The position numbers and the translations under genes are program-made. Below are positions 17,154-25,592 of a stretch of 64,000 nucleotides of DNA, piece by piece (the first letter of the stretch is position 1; each line of letters begins with the position of its first letter). Under the pieces are notes generated by a model that worked only from the letters and a program-made list of their open reading frames with translations, did not search any database and was not told the origin of the DNA. The DNA comes from Microscilla marina ATCC 23134 (lineage in GTDB: Bacteria > Bacteroidota > Bacteroidia > Cytophagales > Microscillaceae), in the NCBI RefSeq assembly GCF_000169175.1, contig NZ_AAWS01000004.1, forward strand, positions 236,339 through 300,338, read 5' to 3'.

Positions 17154-18152
17154 CTAAAATCCAAAGCCAGATATGAAATACTCATGAATATTGTTGGTGG
17201 ATATTTGGGTATTTAGCCACTGATTGAGGTGCTCTTTTTGGGTGACAAACTCAGTGTGACCTATTTCTTGTACTTTTTGAATGGCTTGTGAACGAAATTC
17301 CCCAACTTGAGGGAATACATAAAAGCGACTACCTCTTTGAATCTGTAGGCTTTGTTTTTCATTCAAATCACTGTGACTAGATGAGCTACCTAACATGGGA
17401 GGACTTGTGTATTCCTGAAAACTATCTTGTTGAAAAGACAGCAAGGTCATGTTGGAGCCAATATAGTCTAAACGCGAGTTTATTTTGTCAATGACACAAA
17501 CCCCATATTGAGTCGTTTCGCGGAACTGCTGACGGTCATTATGCATCTTGGTCAAATAAAAATCGACTCTATTGAGGATAGATTTTACATCTATCAAATG
17601 GCTTTCCAGTACAATGGTGTTGGTCAAGTGATTGCAAACAATCGCCTGTTGCAACCTGTCACTATCGGTACCCTCGCAAAAAGCAAAGATTAGATAGACA
17701 AGACCCATTTTTTCTTTTGCCCACACAAAGCTCCCCTTCAGGTTGTCTTGAGACGCCTGTAAAAAGAAGGATTGAGGAAGTAACTGCTGAAGTTGATGTT
17801 CAGTAGTGAAAAGAACATCTCCCAAGTAGTTAAACTTAGAGGAAGAAGGCAAAGGTGCCTGTTCATTGTTGATAGCAGAATAGTTTTGCGTAGTGTATTG
17901 ACTAAGCTCTTGCGCCAGACCATTTATGGTCATTTCTGCCATCTTAATCGTGGAATCCAGTTGCTCCTCGAGGTACTCGATACGTTCTTGCATGGCTTTT
18001 ACATTTTGATCTGTTTCATTAGAGGAAGAATCGTCATTTGACCCATAATGAGACAAATCACGAGATAAACTACCCAACTCCTCAGTCTTGAGGTTTTTCT
18101 GTTGTAATAGTTGTTTTATCAACTGCAATATTTGGAAGTCTTCGTTGCTCAT
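17154..18152 (-). CDS. Degenerate SpoIIE/PP2C-like protein (probable pseudophosphatase)
   Basis: A 332-residue protein starting at the ATG at 18152 (a TTG-started extension to 18185 is rejected). Residues 5-40 are polar helix, about 50-85 a coiled coil (MQERIEYLEEQLDSTI), and 120-332 follow the SpoIIE phosphatase fold as seen in the intact copy at 22700. The catalytic blocks are lost: DxVSGDF reads DNLKGSF, the DCTGHG metal loop reads FCEGTDS, NRDGMDVAL reads FRETTQYGV, and SDGYQDQFGG reads PQVGEFRSQ. All metal-binding Asp residues at these places are gone, so it cannot be an ordinary PP2C phosphatase. It may bind a STAS partner or sense a ligand. Downstream genes 16656 and 16315 share its direction. 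Confidence 0.65.
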   Translation of the reverse strand: MSNEDFQILQLIKQLLQQKNLKTEELGSLSRDLSHYGSNDDSSSNETDQNVKAMQERIEYLEEQLDSTIKMAEMTINGLAQELSQYTTQNYSAINNEQAPLPSSSKFNYLGDVLFTTEHQLQQLLPQSFFLQASQDNLKGSFVWAKEKMGLVYLIFAFCEGTDSDRLQQAIVCNHLTNTIVLESHLIDVKSILNRVDFYLTKMHNDRQQFRETTQYGVCVIDKINSRLDYIGSNMTLLSFQQDSFQEYTSPPMLGSSSSHSDLNEKQSLQIQRGSRFYVFPQVGEFRSQAIQKVQEIGHTEFVTQKEHLNQWLNTQISTNNIHEYFISGFGF

Positions 18153-18706
18153 ACTGTTTAATATCCAGTAGAAAATGTTCAACAAAATTAATCGTGTAAA
18201 CGATAAAAAATGTGAAGTTATATATTAAAAATAAGAGAAAATGATGCCAAAAGATTGTTTTTTATATTAAATTTTCCGAAAATATTGGATTTTTAGAAAT
18301 ATAATTGTTTAATTTTAAATGCGTAATGTTAAACAGTTTATTTCCTTCTATTTTAAAGCTAAAGTTAGCTTTTAAAAGCTTGTTTAAAATTAACTGTTGG
18401 CAGGACATCGAATCAAATTTGGTAGATATCTAATGCATCGAGACTATAAGTTGTTACGCAACTTTTCTGATTGTATTTTGTCAAACCCAACTTGCCGTTT
18501 TGTTGTGGTGAACTCAACGAAGTCAGTTTAGCTAAAGCAGAACTTTGTAGCCTTGCATTTTTCAAATTAGTATAAGTACTAATTTTCAAAGGTGAAACAA
18601 AGCCCCCAAACTTAATCTGGAGGATTTAGAAAATTGCTAAAGCTTGGTTTGACACGTCTAACCAAAAAAAACATGATAAAATGCCTTTTAAACAAGTCCT
18701 AAGCTG
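18153..18706. other. 554-bp AT-rich gap, no gene seen
   Basis: Very AT-rich (many TTTTAAA and AAAATT runs). It presumably holds the promoter of the SpoIIE-like gene, but no TAnnTTTG box stands out on the minus strand. No hairpin with a T run and no open frame with coding character. Confidence 0.5.
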
Positions 18707-19099
18707 CTAAAAGTCGAAATTGAAATCATTAAATTCTCCAGGTTGACTGTCAATCTTATCAGGGCGGTGAGCAGGGGGTGATTGATCAGGTTCAACAGAT
18801 GACTTCAATGGTAAAGTTTCTTTTGCTGTTGAAATAAAATTATCTGCCTGATCAAGGTGTTGTGGGGTTTGGGGTGGTTCTTTTTGGGGGATAAAATCTG
18901 GCTGAGTGGAGGCAGGTACTGAGGGCGTACCTGCCTGGAAACTTTCTTGTCCAAATTGACTAGCGTCTAAATCCAGTGATTCCCAAGGGTTGTTTTCTGG
19001 GGAAGCCGCAGTAGTAGATACTAGAGCGGGATCTATTGTTCCCGCATGTTTATCGATTAAATAATCGATAAGTGTTAAAGCTAATTGAATATTATTCAT
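18707..19099 (-). CDS. Hypothetical Pro/Gln/Asp-rich disordered protein, 130 aa
   Basis: Unknown. A short hydrophobic-amphipathic N-terminal helix (MNNIQLALTLIDYLIDKH) is followed by about 100 residues of low-complexity Pro, Gln, Ser and Asp sequence ending EFNDFNFDF. No signal peptide cleavage site. The layout, an anchor helix plus a disordered acidic tail with aromatic ends, is typical of adaptor or scaffold proteins, but no function can be claimed. It shares direction with the SpoIIE-like gene though separated by 554 bp. Confidence 0.5.
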   Translation of the reverse strand: MNNIQLALTLIDYLIDKHAGTIDPALVSTTAASPENNPWESLDLDASQFGQESFQAGTPSVPASTQPDFIPQKEPPQTPQHLDQADNFISTAKETLPLKSSVEPDQSPPAHRPDKIDSQPGEFNDFNFDF

Positions 19100-19301
19100 A
19101 ATTGTTCGTTTAGGATAAGATATGCTTTCATTATCAAAAATTTAACCAATCTGTTATTTACTTAAGGTAAAGTTAAAAAGAACCCTGAGTGGGTGATATG
19201 TGCCAAACTATCTAATATGGACACTGTTTCTCTTTGGTAAAAGGGTAAAACTCCCTGGATTGTATATGATTACGCTGCAAATCAGGCAATATATACTAAT
19301 A

Positions 19302-19739
19302 CTACTGATCGCATTCTTGAAGCCACCTCACCGCATGAACTTTGTCGGAAATAGGCATAATATGTAAGCAACCGCTTGGGAACAGTTTATTCAAACGGCG
19401 TGAGAATCCAAATTGATAAATCACGTTTTCAGGAAAAGTAAAGGCGATGTGATGCTTGCAACCTATGGCTTTGGTAATTTTAGGAATCCATTCCTCGACT
19501 ACCCAATCAATGTCTTCAGGACTTGCTGAAAAAGTTTGTAAGTCTAAAAACCATTTGTCCACCTGGTATTTCTTGGCATGTTGGCCAACCTCTTGAAATA
19601 AGCCTCTGAAATCTTTGCTAGAACAATGTCCTTTGCTTTCAATAATGAAAATTCCCTCGGCAGTAATTAAATCAGCATTGATGTAACTGCTTCTATAAAT
19701 CTCGGTAACCTTAGTGTTTGTTAGTGCTGTAATGCTCAT
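19302..19739 (-). CDS. STAS/SpoIIAA-like hypothetical protein, 145 aa
   Basis: Unknown in detail. Strand-helix alternation (GIFIIES, DFRGLFQEVGQHAKKY, KWFLDLQTF, PEDIDWVVEEWIPKITKAIG, HHIAFTF) resembles the SpoIIAA-like/STAS fold used by anti-anti-sigma factors and lipid-binding proteins, and it shares this order with the protein at 16656. The classical phosphorylatable Ser/Thr of SpoIIAA cannot be placed with confidence. Cytoplasmic, own transcript. Its presence near a SpoIIE-like protein suggests a partner-switch-like module, which is inference. Confidence 0.55.
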   Translation of the reverse strand: MSITALTNTKVTEIYRSSYINADLITAEGIFIIESKGHCSSKDFRGLFQEVGQHAKKYQVDKWFLDLQTFSASPEDIDWVVEEWIPKITKAIGCKHHIAFTFPENVIYQFGFSRRLNKLFPSGCLHIMPISDKVHAVRWLQECDQ

Positions 19740-20553
19740 TGTTAATGATTAATCGTAAAATTTTATATTAAGTATCTGGTTTGATAGTTGGCAAAAATTA
19801 AACAAGGAACATAGCATGTTGATTATCAGATAATTAAGTAGTGAAGAGCAAGCATGAGAATACCAGTTAGAGAAAATAGTCTCTATTTGGGAACAAAAAG
19901 TTAAGCAATGCTATTAATTGGTGGAAGGTAGAGATAGCAAATCTCTGGGAAAGATGAATTTTGCAAGTAATGATTGCAATATATTATAACAAATGTAAAA
20001 GTATCATACTTAGTTGTTTTAAGGGTATGCCCTCTACTATTTTGTTGTTTATGAGTATTAATACTTAATGTTCAGCTTTTTTGTTTATCTTATTCAAGTA
20101 CCTTTTCTTGTGTGATTTATTTTTATGTTTAGATTTTTCCAATAAAAATTTTAGCTTAACCTGCTTTAATTGAGTCAAATTCTTAGCTAAAGTATGGTTA
20201 TGCTCAAGGTTTTATTGATGTACATTCGAAATGTTTGTTTGAATACTGATCACTGAAAGTAAGCTAGTTAATTTACAGTAATTAGAGCAGAGAAAGGATC
20301 CGAATGCCTGCCTTTGGATTATAGTTTGATCTTGTTTAAGTAGATAATTTTGCTATTTAATATGATGTAAGTTTTTTTTGTAAAAAAAATATATAGCCCA
20401 GTTTGCCTTTCCGAGACCTATTGATCTTCCACAAAATTTTATGAATTATTTAACAAGATATAACCCTCTTTGTGAAGGAGCAGGCTTTAAAAATCTTCAA
20501 GATTTCCTTACCTTGGGCAGGAAGTAGCACACTCATAAACAAAAAAACCACGT
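19740..20553. other. 814-bp AT-rich gap
   Basis: No gene of more than 40 codons with coding character. One short palindrome, AAATCTTCAAGATTT (20491-20505), lies about 50 bp before the small membrane gene at 20554 and could be an operator. Otherwise nothing recognised. Confidence 0.45.
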
Positions 20554-20721
20554 ATGACCAACCAAGAAACCCCACAAGAAGAGCAAATAAACACAGAAGA
20601 AGATGAAAAAATAGGTTTACCTTCTATATTTAAAAACTGGACACAGATGTATGTATTTGTATTGGGAGAGCTTGTCCTACTGATATGTCTGTTTTACATG
20701 TTTACTAAATTATTTGAATAG
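20554..20721 (+). CDS. Small single-span membrane protein preceding the symporter, 55 aa
   Basis: A 55-residue protein. The N-terminal 24 residues are very acidic and polar (Glu/Gln/Thr, including EEQINTEEDEKIG). Residues 31-52 form one transmembrane helix (MYVFVLGELVLLICLFYMF), followed by TKLFE. The stop codon TAG is at 20719-20721. It lies 101 bp upstream of the sodium:solute symporter in the same direction. Small one-span partners are known for some transporters; the acidic cytoplasmic tail and placement make a symporter accessory subunit a fair guess, but I know no named family for it. Confidence 0.65.
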   Translation: MTNQETPQEEQINTEEDEKIGLPSIFKNWTQMYVFVLGELVLLICLFYMFTKLFE

Positions 20722-20822
20722 CTTACCTAACAAGTAGTTATCAGGTACTATGGGTTAATCTTACTTGTAGTGGCTAATTGCTTACCACTACTTCTAATCT
20801 CAAAAAAATCATCTTTTAAAAT

Positions 20823-22571
20823 ATGGGCACTTTAGACTGGGTAGTTCTTATCCTTACCCAATTATTGATTGTAGGCTATGGCTTGTGGAAGAGCCAGGGA
20901 AGCAAAAATATGCAAGCGTATTTGTTGGGCAACCGCGAAATGACCTGGTTTACTATTGGATTATCTATTATGGCCACTCAGGCAAGCGCTATTACCTTTT
21001 TGTCGGCACCTGGTTTGGGTTACGACGACGGAATGCGTTTTGTCCAATTTTACTTTGGTTTGCCGTTGGCAATGGTAGTTATTTCGGCAGTGATTGTCCC
21101 TATTTACCGCCGCTTGAACGTCTACACTGCCTACGAGTATTTAGAGAAGCGTTTTGACCTCCGTACCCGTGCTTTTGCTGCTTTTTTGTTTTTATTGCAA
21201 CGTGGTTTGGCAGCAGGCTTTACTATTTTTGCGCCTTCACTTATTTTATCTGCATTGTTGGGTTGGAACATTTACTGGACTAACTTTTTTACTGGTTTAG
21301 TGGTGATCATTTACACTGTATCAGGAGGTACCAAAGCAGTAAGCCAAACCCAAAAAATACAAATGGTGATTATCTTGTTTGGCATGGTGGTAGCCGGCTA
21401 TATGGTAGTCAATGGTTTGCCTAAGGAAGTTTCGTTCAATGATGCCTTGCATTTGGCGGGTAAAATGGGTAAACTCAATGTGGTAGATTTCGAGGTAGAC
21501 CTAACTACCAAGTATAATTTCTGGTCTGGTATTATCGGTGGTTTCTTTCTTGCTTTGTCTTATTTTGGCACTGACCAGTCTCAAGTACAGCGTTACCTGG
21601 GAGGGCAATCGGCAGCCCAAAGTCGTTTGGGGTTGTTGTTCAATGGTATGATCAAAATCCCTATGCAGTTTGCCATTTTGTTTATAGGAGTCATGATGTT
21701 TGTGTTTTATATGTTTCAGGCGCCGCCTATTTCGTTTAAACGCAACCTGGTAGAAAATACCCGCAACTCAGAGTATAAACAAGAGTTTAAAGCCTTGGAA
21801 CAAGCGTATGATAAAAACTCTGCGGATAAAAAAGCCTATGCTTTGGCAATGGTGAAGGCGCGTAAAGAAAAAAACTATGATGCCGAACAAGCTGCAGTAG
21901 CAGGGCTGCGTGCCAGTGAAAAGAAAGCCAAAGAAATAAAAGGTAAAGCCAATGCGGTGATGGTAAAAGCAGACAATACGGCCGATACCCGCGATATTAA
22001 CTATATTTTTATTAGTTATGTGATGAAGTACCTCCCATTGGGTTTGGTAGGTTTACTGGTATCGGTGATTATTTCGGCATCTATGTCCTCTACCGCCTCT
22101 GAGCTGAATGCCCTCGCATCTACTACCGTCATTGATATTTACAAACGAATGATTAAGCCCGAAGCCTCCGACCAACATTATTTACGGATGAGTAAAGTAT
22201 TGACTATAGGGTGGGGATTGTATGCCATTGTACTATCTATGTTTGCCAATAGGTTAGGTGCTTTGATAGAAGCGGTAAACCTGATAGGCTCGTTGGTGTA
22301 TGGAACTATTTTGGGCATATTTCTGGTAGCATTTTTCTTGAAAAAGGTAGGCTCTAAAGAAGTTTTTATTGCAGCAGTTTTTTCCGAATTATTGGTCATT
22401 TATTGTCATACTTCTCAGTACATCAATGCCTTTTTTGCGGCAAGGGGGGTAGATGTAGGTTGGTTTTTCCCTAATATTAATATTCCATTTTTGTGGTACA
22501 ATGTCATTGGTTGTTTGCCACTTATTTTTGTTGCTTGGCTATTGCATCAATCTAAGCTTTTGAAAAAATAA
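20823..22571 (+). CDS. Sodium:solute symporter (SSS family)
   Basis: An inner-membrane Na+-coupled importer, 582 residues, with about 13 membrane helices. SSS landmarks are MTWFTIGLSIMATQASAITFLSAPG (helices 1-2; the key part is the SAITFLSAPG sodium-site run), GGTKAVSQTQKIQ (169-181), DQSQVQRYLGG (251-261) and ISASMSSTASELNALAS with the Na2-site serines. Residues 301-392 are an insertion of about 90 mostly charged residues (KQEFKALEQAYDKNSADKK and onward) between two helices, absent from short family members. In Bacteroidota, members with similar loops are annotated as sugar or sialic-acid/inositol symporters; the substrate is not deducible here. Terminator at 22603. Confidence 0.9.
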   Translation: MGTLDWVVLILTQLLIVGYGLWKSQGSKNMQAYLLGNREMTWFTIGLSIMATQASAITFLSAPGLGYDDGMRFVQFYFGLPLAMVVISAVIVPIYRRLNVYTAYEYLEKRFDLRTRAFAAFLFLLQRGLAAGFTIFAPSLILSALLGWNIYWTNFFTGLVVIIYTVSGGTKAVSQTQKIQMVIILFGMVVAGYMVVNGLPKEVSFNDALHLAGKMGKLNVVDFEVDLTTKYNFWSGIIGGFFLALSYFGTDQSQVQRYLGGQSAAQSRLGLLFNGMIKIPMQFAILFIGVMMFVFYMFQAPPISFKRNLVENTRNSEYKQEFKALEQAYDKNSADKKAYALAMVKARKEKNYDAEQAAVAGLRASEKKAKEIKGKANAVMVKADNTADTRDINYIFISYVMKYLPLGLVGLLVSVIISASMSSTASELNALASTTVIDIYKRMIKPEASDQHYLRMSKVLTIGWGLYAIVLSMFANRLGALIEAVNLIGSLVYGTILGIFLVAFFLKKVGSKEVFIAAVFSELLVIYCHTSQYINAFFAARGVDVGWFFPNINIPFLWYNVIGCLPLIFVAWLLHQSKLLKK

Positions 22572-22602
22572 GGGCATTTGTTCAAAGGAGAGGAGGGCTG
22601 TA

Positions 22603-22639
22603 AAAAAACAGGTGATTTCTTCATAATTGCCTGTTTTTT
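22603..22639. terminator. Rho-independent terminator of the symporter gene
   Basis: AAAAAACAGG (22603-22612) pairs with CCTGTTTTTT (22630-22639), 10 bp and a 17-base loop, with the T run inside the stem end. Confidence 0.75.
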
Positions 22640-22699
22640 GTATATTGTATATTACCAGTTTAAAACGAACTTCTGTGTTGTTATTTATACAATTAATTT

Positions 22700-24802
22700 A
22701 TGAGATTTTTAATCTTTATCTCTTTGTGTGTATGCATCTCGTTCAATAATTTTGCACAGTTTATTCCTGAAGAGCAACTACTATCAGTGAGTAAAAAAAT
22801 GATGGTTTTAGAAGACAATACTGGAACATTCACCATTAATGATATTGTAAAGCCTTCTTCTCAGCAGAAATTTCAATCTTTTCGTAAAAAAATATTTAGT
22901 CACCCTGTATCTAAATCTGCTTTTTGGTTTAAAATTACCATAGAAAATAAATCGAACAAAGATGTTTGGCTAAGCATAGCAGATACTCGCTTAAAATATA
23001 TTGATTTTTATACTCCTAAAACCGACGGTACTTATTCCCCCCCTTTGTTGTTAGGAGCCAGTCGCCCACAGCAAAATAAGGTGTTTCCTTCTGCATTTTA
23101 TTGTGTTCCTATTCGTCAACATCTTTCTCCTCAAACATATTATTTAAGAGTTAAAGGAAGCCTCAACCTATTACTTCCTTTTGAGGTTGGTACCACTCAG
23201 AGTTTGATTAAAAAGTTTGACACTTACGACCAAATCCTAAATATTTTTATAGGCTTGGTATTGTCTATGTTAGTTTATAATCTATTTCTGTTTTTTGCTA
23301 CTCATGATAGGCTCTATCTTATTTATGTGAGTTACCTTGCCATGGTGTTTTTGGTGACACCTTTTAGCAATGGTCAAGCCATGTTTTTTTATAGCTGGTT
23401 TTGGGACAACTTTCTGGTATGGCAAAGCCCTTTGTTTTGGACGATTACCTTATTTGTAGATCTTTATTTAAACCTTAGACAGCATGCGCTCCAACTAAAG
23501 CGTTGGCTTTGGGCACTTACCGTATGTTTAGGGGTGTTTTTCCCTTTGCTTAACCTGATAGGAATACACATGGCTTATTACCTTAGGTTTTTTCAACTGA
23601 TGGTATTAGTTTATTCTTTTAGTTTGCTTATATGTGGTGTGTACCTTTGGCGTAAGGGGCATAAAAATGCTCGGTTTTATATTTTGGGGTGGAGTTCGGT
23701 GATCATTGCTTCTTTTGTTTATTTATTTACATCAAACGGATTATTGCCACTTAATACATTTACCCGACAATCACTTTACTTTGGTTTTGGCTTAGAGGCA
23801 TTGATGTTTTCGTTGGCGTTGGGTGACCGGTTAAATATACTCAAGAAAGAAAAAGATGCTGCTTTGGCGCAAAACCTGTCGTTGGTGACCAACCAAAAAG
23901 AGGTTTTGGAGAACAAAGTAAAAGAGCGTACCTGGGAAATTCAAGAACAAAAAGAAGAAATGGAAGCGCAAAATCAAATGATGAAAGAAACCCATAAAGC
24001 GCTTAAAGAAGCTTACCAGGAAATAAACAAAAAGAATCAAAACTTGTTAGCTTCTATCAATTACGCTCAAACCATTCAGAATGCTTTATTGTCTTTACGC
24101 AAGGGGGTAGTAAATGCATTGGGAGCCGATAATTTTTTCATTTTGTTCAAACCCCGCGATATTGTTTCAGGAGACTTTCATTATATAGAAGTTTTGGAGA
24201 GCGAGCAATTGTTGCTTGCTGCGATTGATTGTACCGGGCACGGCATACCAGGGGCATTTATGTCTATGATTGGGTACGAGGTGATGACTGAAATAGTGAA
24301 AATAAGAAGGGAAACCAAGCCCAATGCAATACTAGAGTTGTTGCACCGCTATATTGCCAGTGTACTTAAACAGTCGGAAACTAATAACAGGGACGGTATG
24401 GATGTGGCTTTAGTAGTGATAGACAAACAAAAGCACATAATGGAGTTTGCTGGAGCTAAAAACCCTTTGGTGTATATCCAAAACGAACAATTGACCCTTA
24501 TTAAAGGAGACAAACGTAGCATAGGAGGGCAAGTGAGACAACGTAAGGAGTTTAAATGCCATCAAGTAGACATTAGTACGCCCACTATTTTTTATTTATT
24601 TTCTGATGGTTATCAAGACCAGTTTGGGGGCGAAGAAAATAAAAAGTTTATGTTGGCAAGGCTGAAGAGCTTATTGATGAACGTACATTTGAAAAGAATG
24701 GAGGAGCAGCAAAAAATACTAAATACGACCTTAGAAGACTGGATGCAACAAGGGAACGAAACACAAATAGACGATGTGTTGGTAGTAGGGGTGAGGGTAT
24801 AG
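22700..24802 (+). CDS. 7TM-DISM sensor with SpoIIE/PP2C phosphatase output
   Basis: A 700-residue membrane sensor. Signal peptide 1-19 (ending NFAQ); 7TMR-DISM extracellular jelly-roll about 25-165 (FWFKITIENKSNKDVWLSI); seven membrane helices about 180-380; coiled coil about 385-450 (KVKERTWEIQEQKEEMEAQ); SpoIIE phosphatase about 475-698. The catalytic blocks are intact: FKPRDIVSGDFH, DCTGHGIPGAFMS, NRDGMDVAL and FSDGYQDQFGG. By analogy with RsbU/SpoIIE it probably dephosphorylates a STAS-domain protein in response to a periplasmic signal. It is a useful active reference for the dead copy at 17154. It ends 4 bp from the convergent gene at 24807. Confidence 0.9.
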   Translation: MRFLIFISLCVCISFNNFAQFIPEEQLLSVSKKMMVLEDNTGTFTINDIVKPSSQQKFQSFRKKIFSHPVSKSAFWFKITIENKSNKDVWLSIADTRLKYIDFYTPKTDGTYSPPLLLGASRPQQNKVFPSAFYCVPIRQHLSPQTYYLRVKGSLNLLLPFEVGTTQSLIKKFDTYDQILNIFIGLVLSMLVYNLFLFFATHDRLYLIYVSYLAMVFLVTPFSNGQAMFFYSWFWDNFLVWQSPLFWTITLFVDLYLNLRQHALQLKRWLWALTVCLGVFFPLLNLIGIHMAYYLRFFQLMVLVYSFSLLICGVYLWRKGHKNARFYILGWSSVIIASFVYLFTSNGLLPLNTFTRQSLYFGFGLEALMFSLALGDRLNILKKEKDAALAQNLSLVTNQKEVLENKVKERTWEIQEQKEEMEAQNQMMKETHKALKEAYQEINKKNQNLLASINYAQTIQNALLSLRKGVVNALGADNFFILFKPRDIVSGDFHYIEVLESEQLLLAAIDCTGHGIPGAFMSMIGYEVMTEIVKIRRETKPNAILELLHRYIASVLKQSETNNRDGMDVALVVIDKQKHIMEFAGAKNPLVYIQNEQLTLIKGDKRSIGGQVRQRKEFKCHQVDISTPTIFYLFSDGYQDQFGGEENKKFMLARLKSLLMNVHLKRMEEQQKILNTTLEDWMQQGNETQIDDVLVVGVRV

Positions 24803-24806
24803 GTAT

Positions 24807-25472
24807 TTATAGCGTAGCTTTTACTACTAAGTTTGCTTGATCAGGTTGCCAGGCAGGAAATAATGCATATTGAATTTTAGATTTTGATTTACGAACTATA
24901 TCCAGCAAATCAAGGAAATGATGGTCATTTTGGGTTTTAGCTAAAATACCCTTGCCGTGCAGACTTGTACTGTATTCCTTTTGTAGGTTGGGCAAATCCT
25001 TCGAAAGTTTGTTAGCCTTATGAATGTAAGGCAGTAAAGTACTTAGGTTTTTTAAATACCAGTTTTCTTTGAGCCACAACTCAAACTTATCCCCCGTTTT
25101 ATTAATGACCAACTTAATGGCATTATCAGGCACTTGAGTATCATATCGGTTTTCGAGGTAAAGTAAATTCAACAATACATGAAAAGTTTTGCGTTTTACT
25201 TTTTTATGCTCTTCTGAGGTTTCCAATAATTGGTCCCACACCCCTAGTATATTTATAACAGTTTCACTGGTTTTTACTCCCTGGTAGGTATATAGTGCCT
25301 CCATAGTATCGAGGCTCTTGTGTGATATATTGCCAAGGTACTCATCACTGTATTGGGCGATGTCTTCGAAAGCATCCAGCGATGTAATGAGGTTTAACGC
25401 TAAAAGAATGTTAATCTCATCACCACTATTGAAGAGTGATAATATTTTTTCTGCTTGTCTTTTTGTGATCAT
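24807..25472 (-). CDS. Hypothetical protein with SGDE(I/V)NI N-terminal module, 221 aa
   Basis: Unknown function, mostly helical, no signal peptide. Residues 8-30 (ILSLFNSGDEINILLALNLI) match the start of the leucine-rich protein at 58051 (LKIMVDSGDEVNISLAFQLI), the pattern being a hydrophobic pair, SGDE, then N-I-x-LA-x-x-LI. That module is present here without leucine-rich repeats; the rest resembles an irregular ARM/HEAT-like helical array, with residues 110-180 rich in Leu and Lys. It lies tail to tail with the sensor phosphatase, 4 bp apart, and starts 121 bp from the end of the M1 peptidase gene. Confidence 0.6.
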   Translation of the reverse strand: MITKRQAEKILSLFNSGDEINILLALNLITSLDAFEDIAQYSDEYLGNISHKSLDTMEALYTYQGVKTSETVINILGVWDQLLETSEEHKKVKRKTFHVLLNLLYLENRYDTQVPDNAIKLVINKTGDKFELWLKENWYLKNLSTLLPYIHKANKLSKDLPNLQKEYSTSLHGKGILAKTQNDHHFLDLLDIVRKSKSKIQYALFPAWQPDQANLVVKATL

Positions 25473-25493
25473 TACCTATAGAAACGAATAAAT

Positions 25494-25528
25494 ACAAAAA
25501 AAGTGCTGTTCAATCTGTTGAACAGCAC
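25494..25528 (-). terminator. Rho-independent terminator of the M1 peptidase gene
   Basis: GTGCTGTTCAA/TTGAACAGCAC (25503-25513 with 25518-25528) is a perfect 11-bp stem with a TCTG loop. On the minus strand it is followed by a run of seven or more U residues (A run at 25496-25502). Confidence 0.85.
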
Positions 25529-25592
25529 CATAAGCCTTTGTGTAAGTACTTTGTTTGCTTAAGCATACTCAAGCAAACAAAGCCTGAGAATA

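Noticed and set aside
14324..19739. Prophage or integrated element
   Set aside because: No integrase, structural phage genes or attachment repeats; base composition resembles the surroundings.
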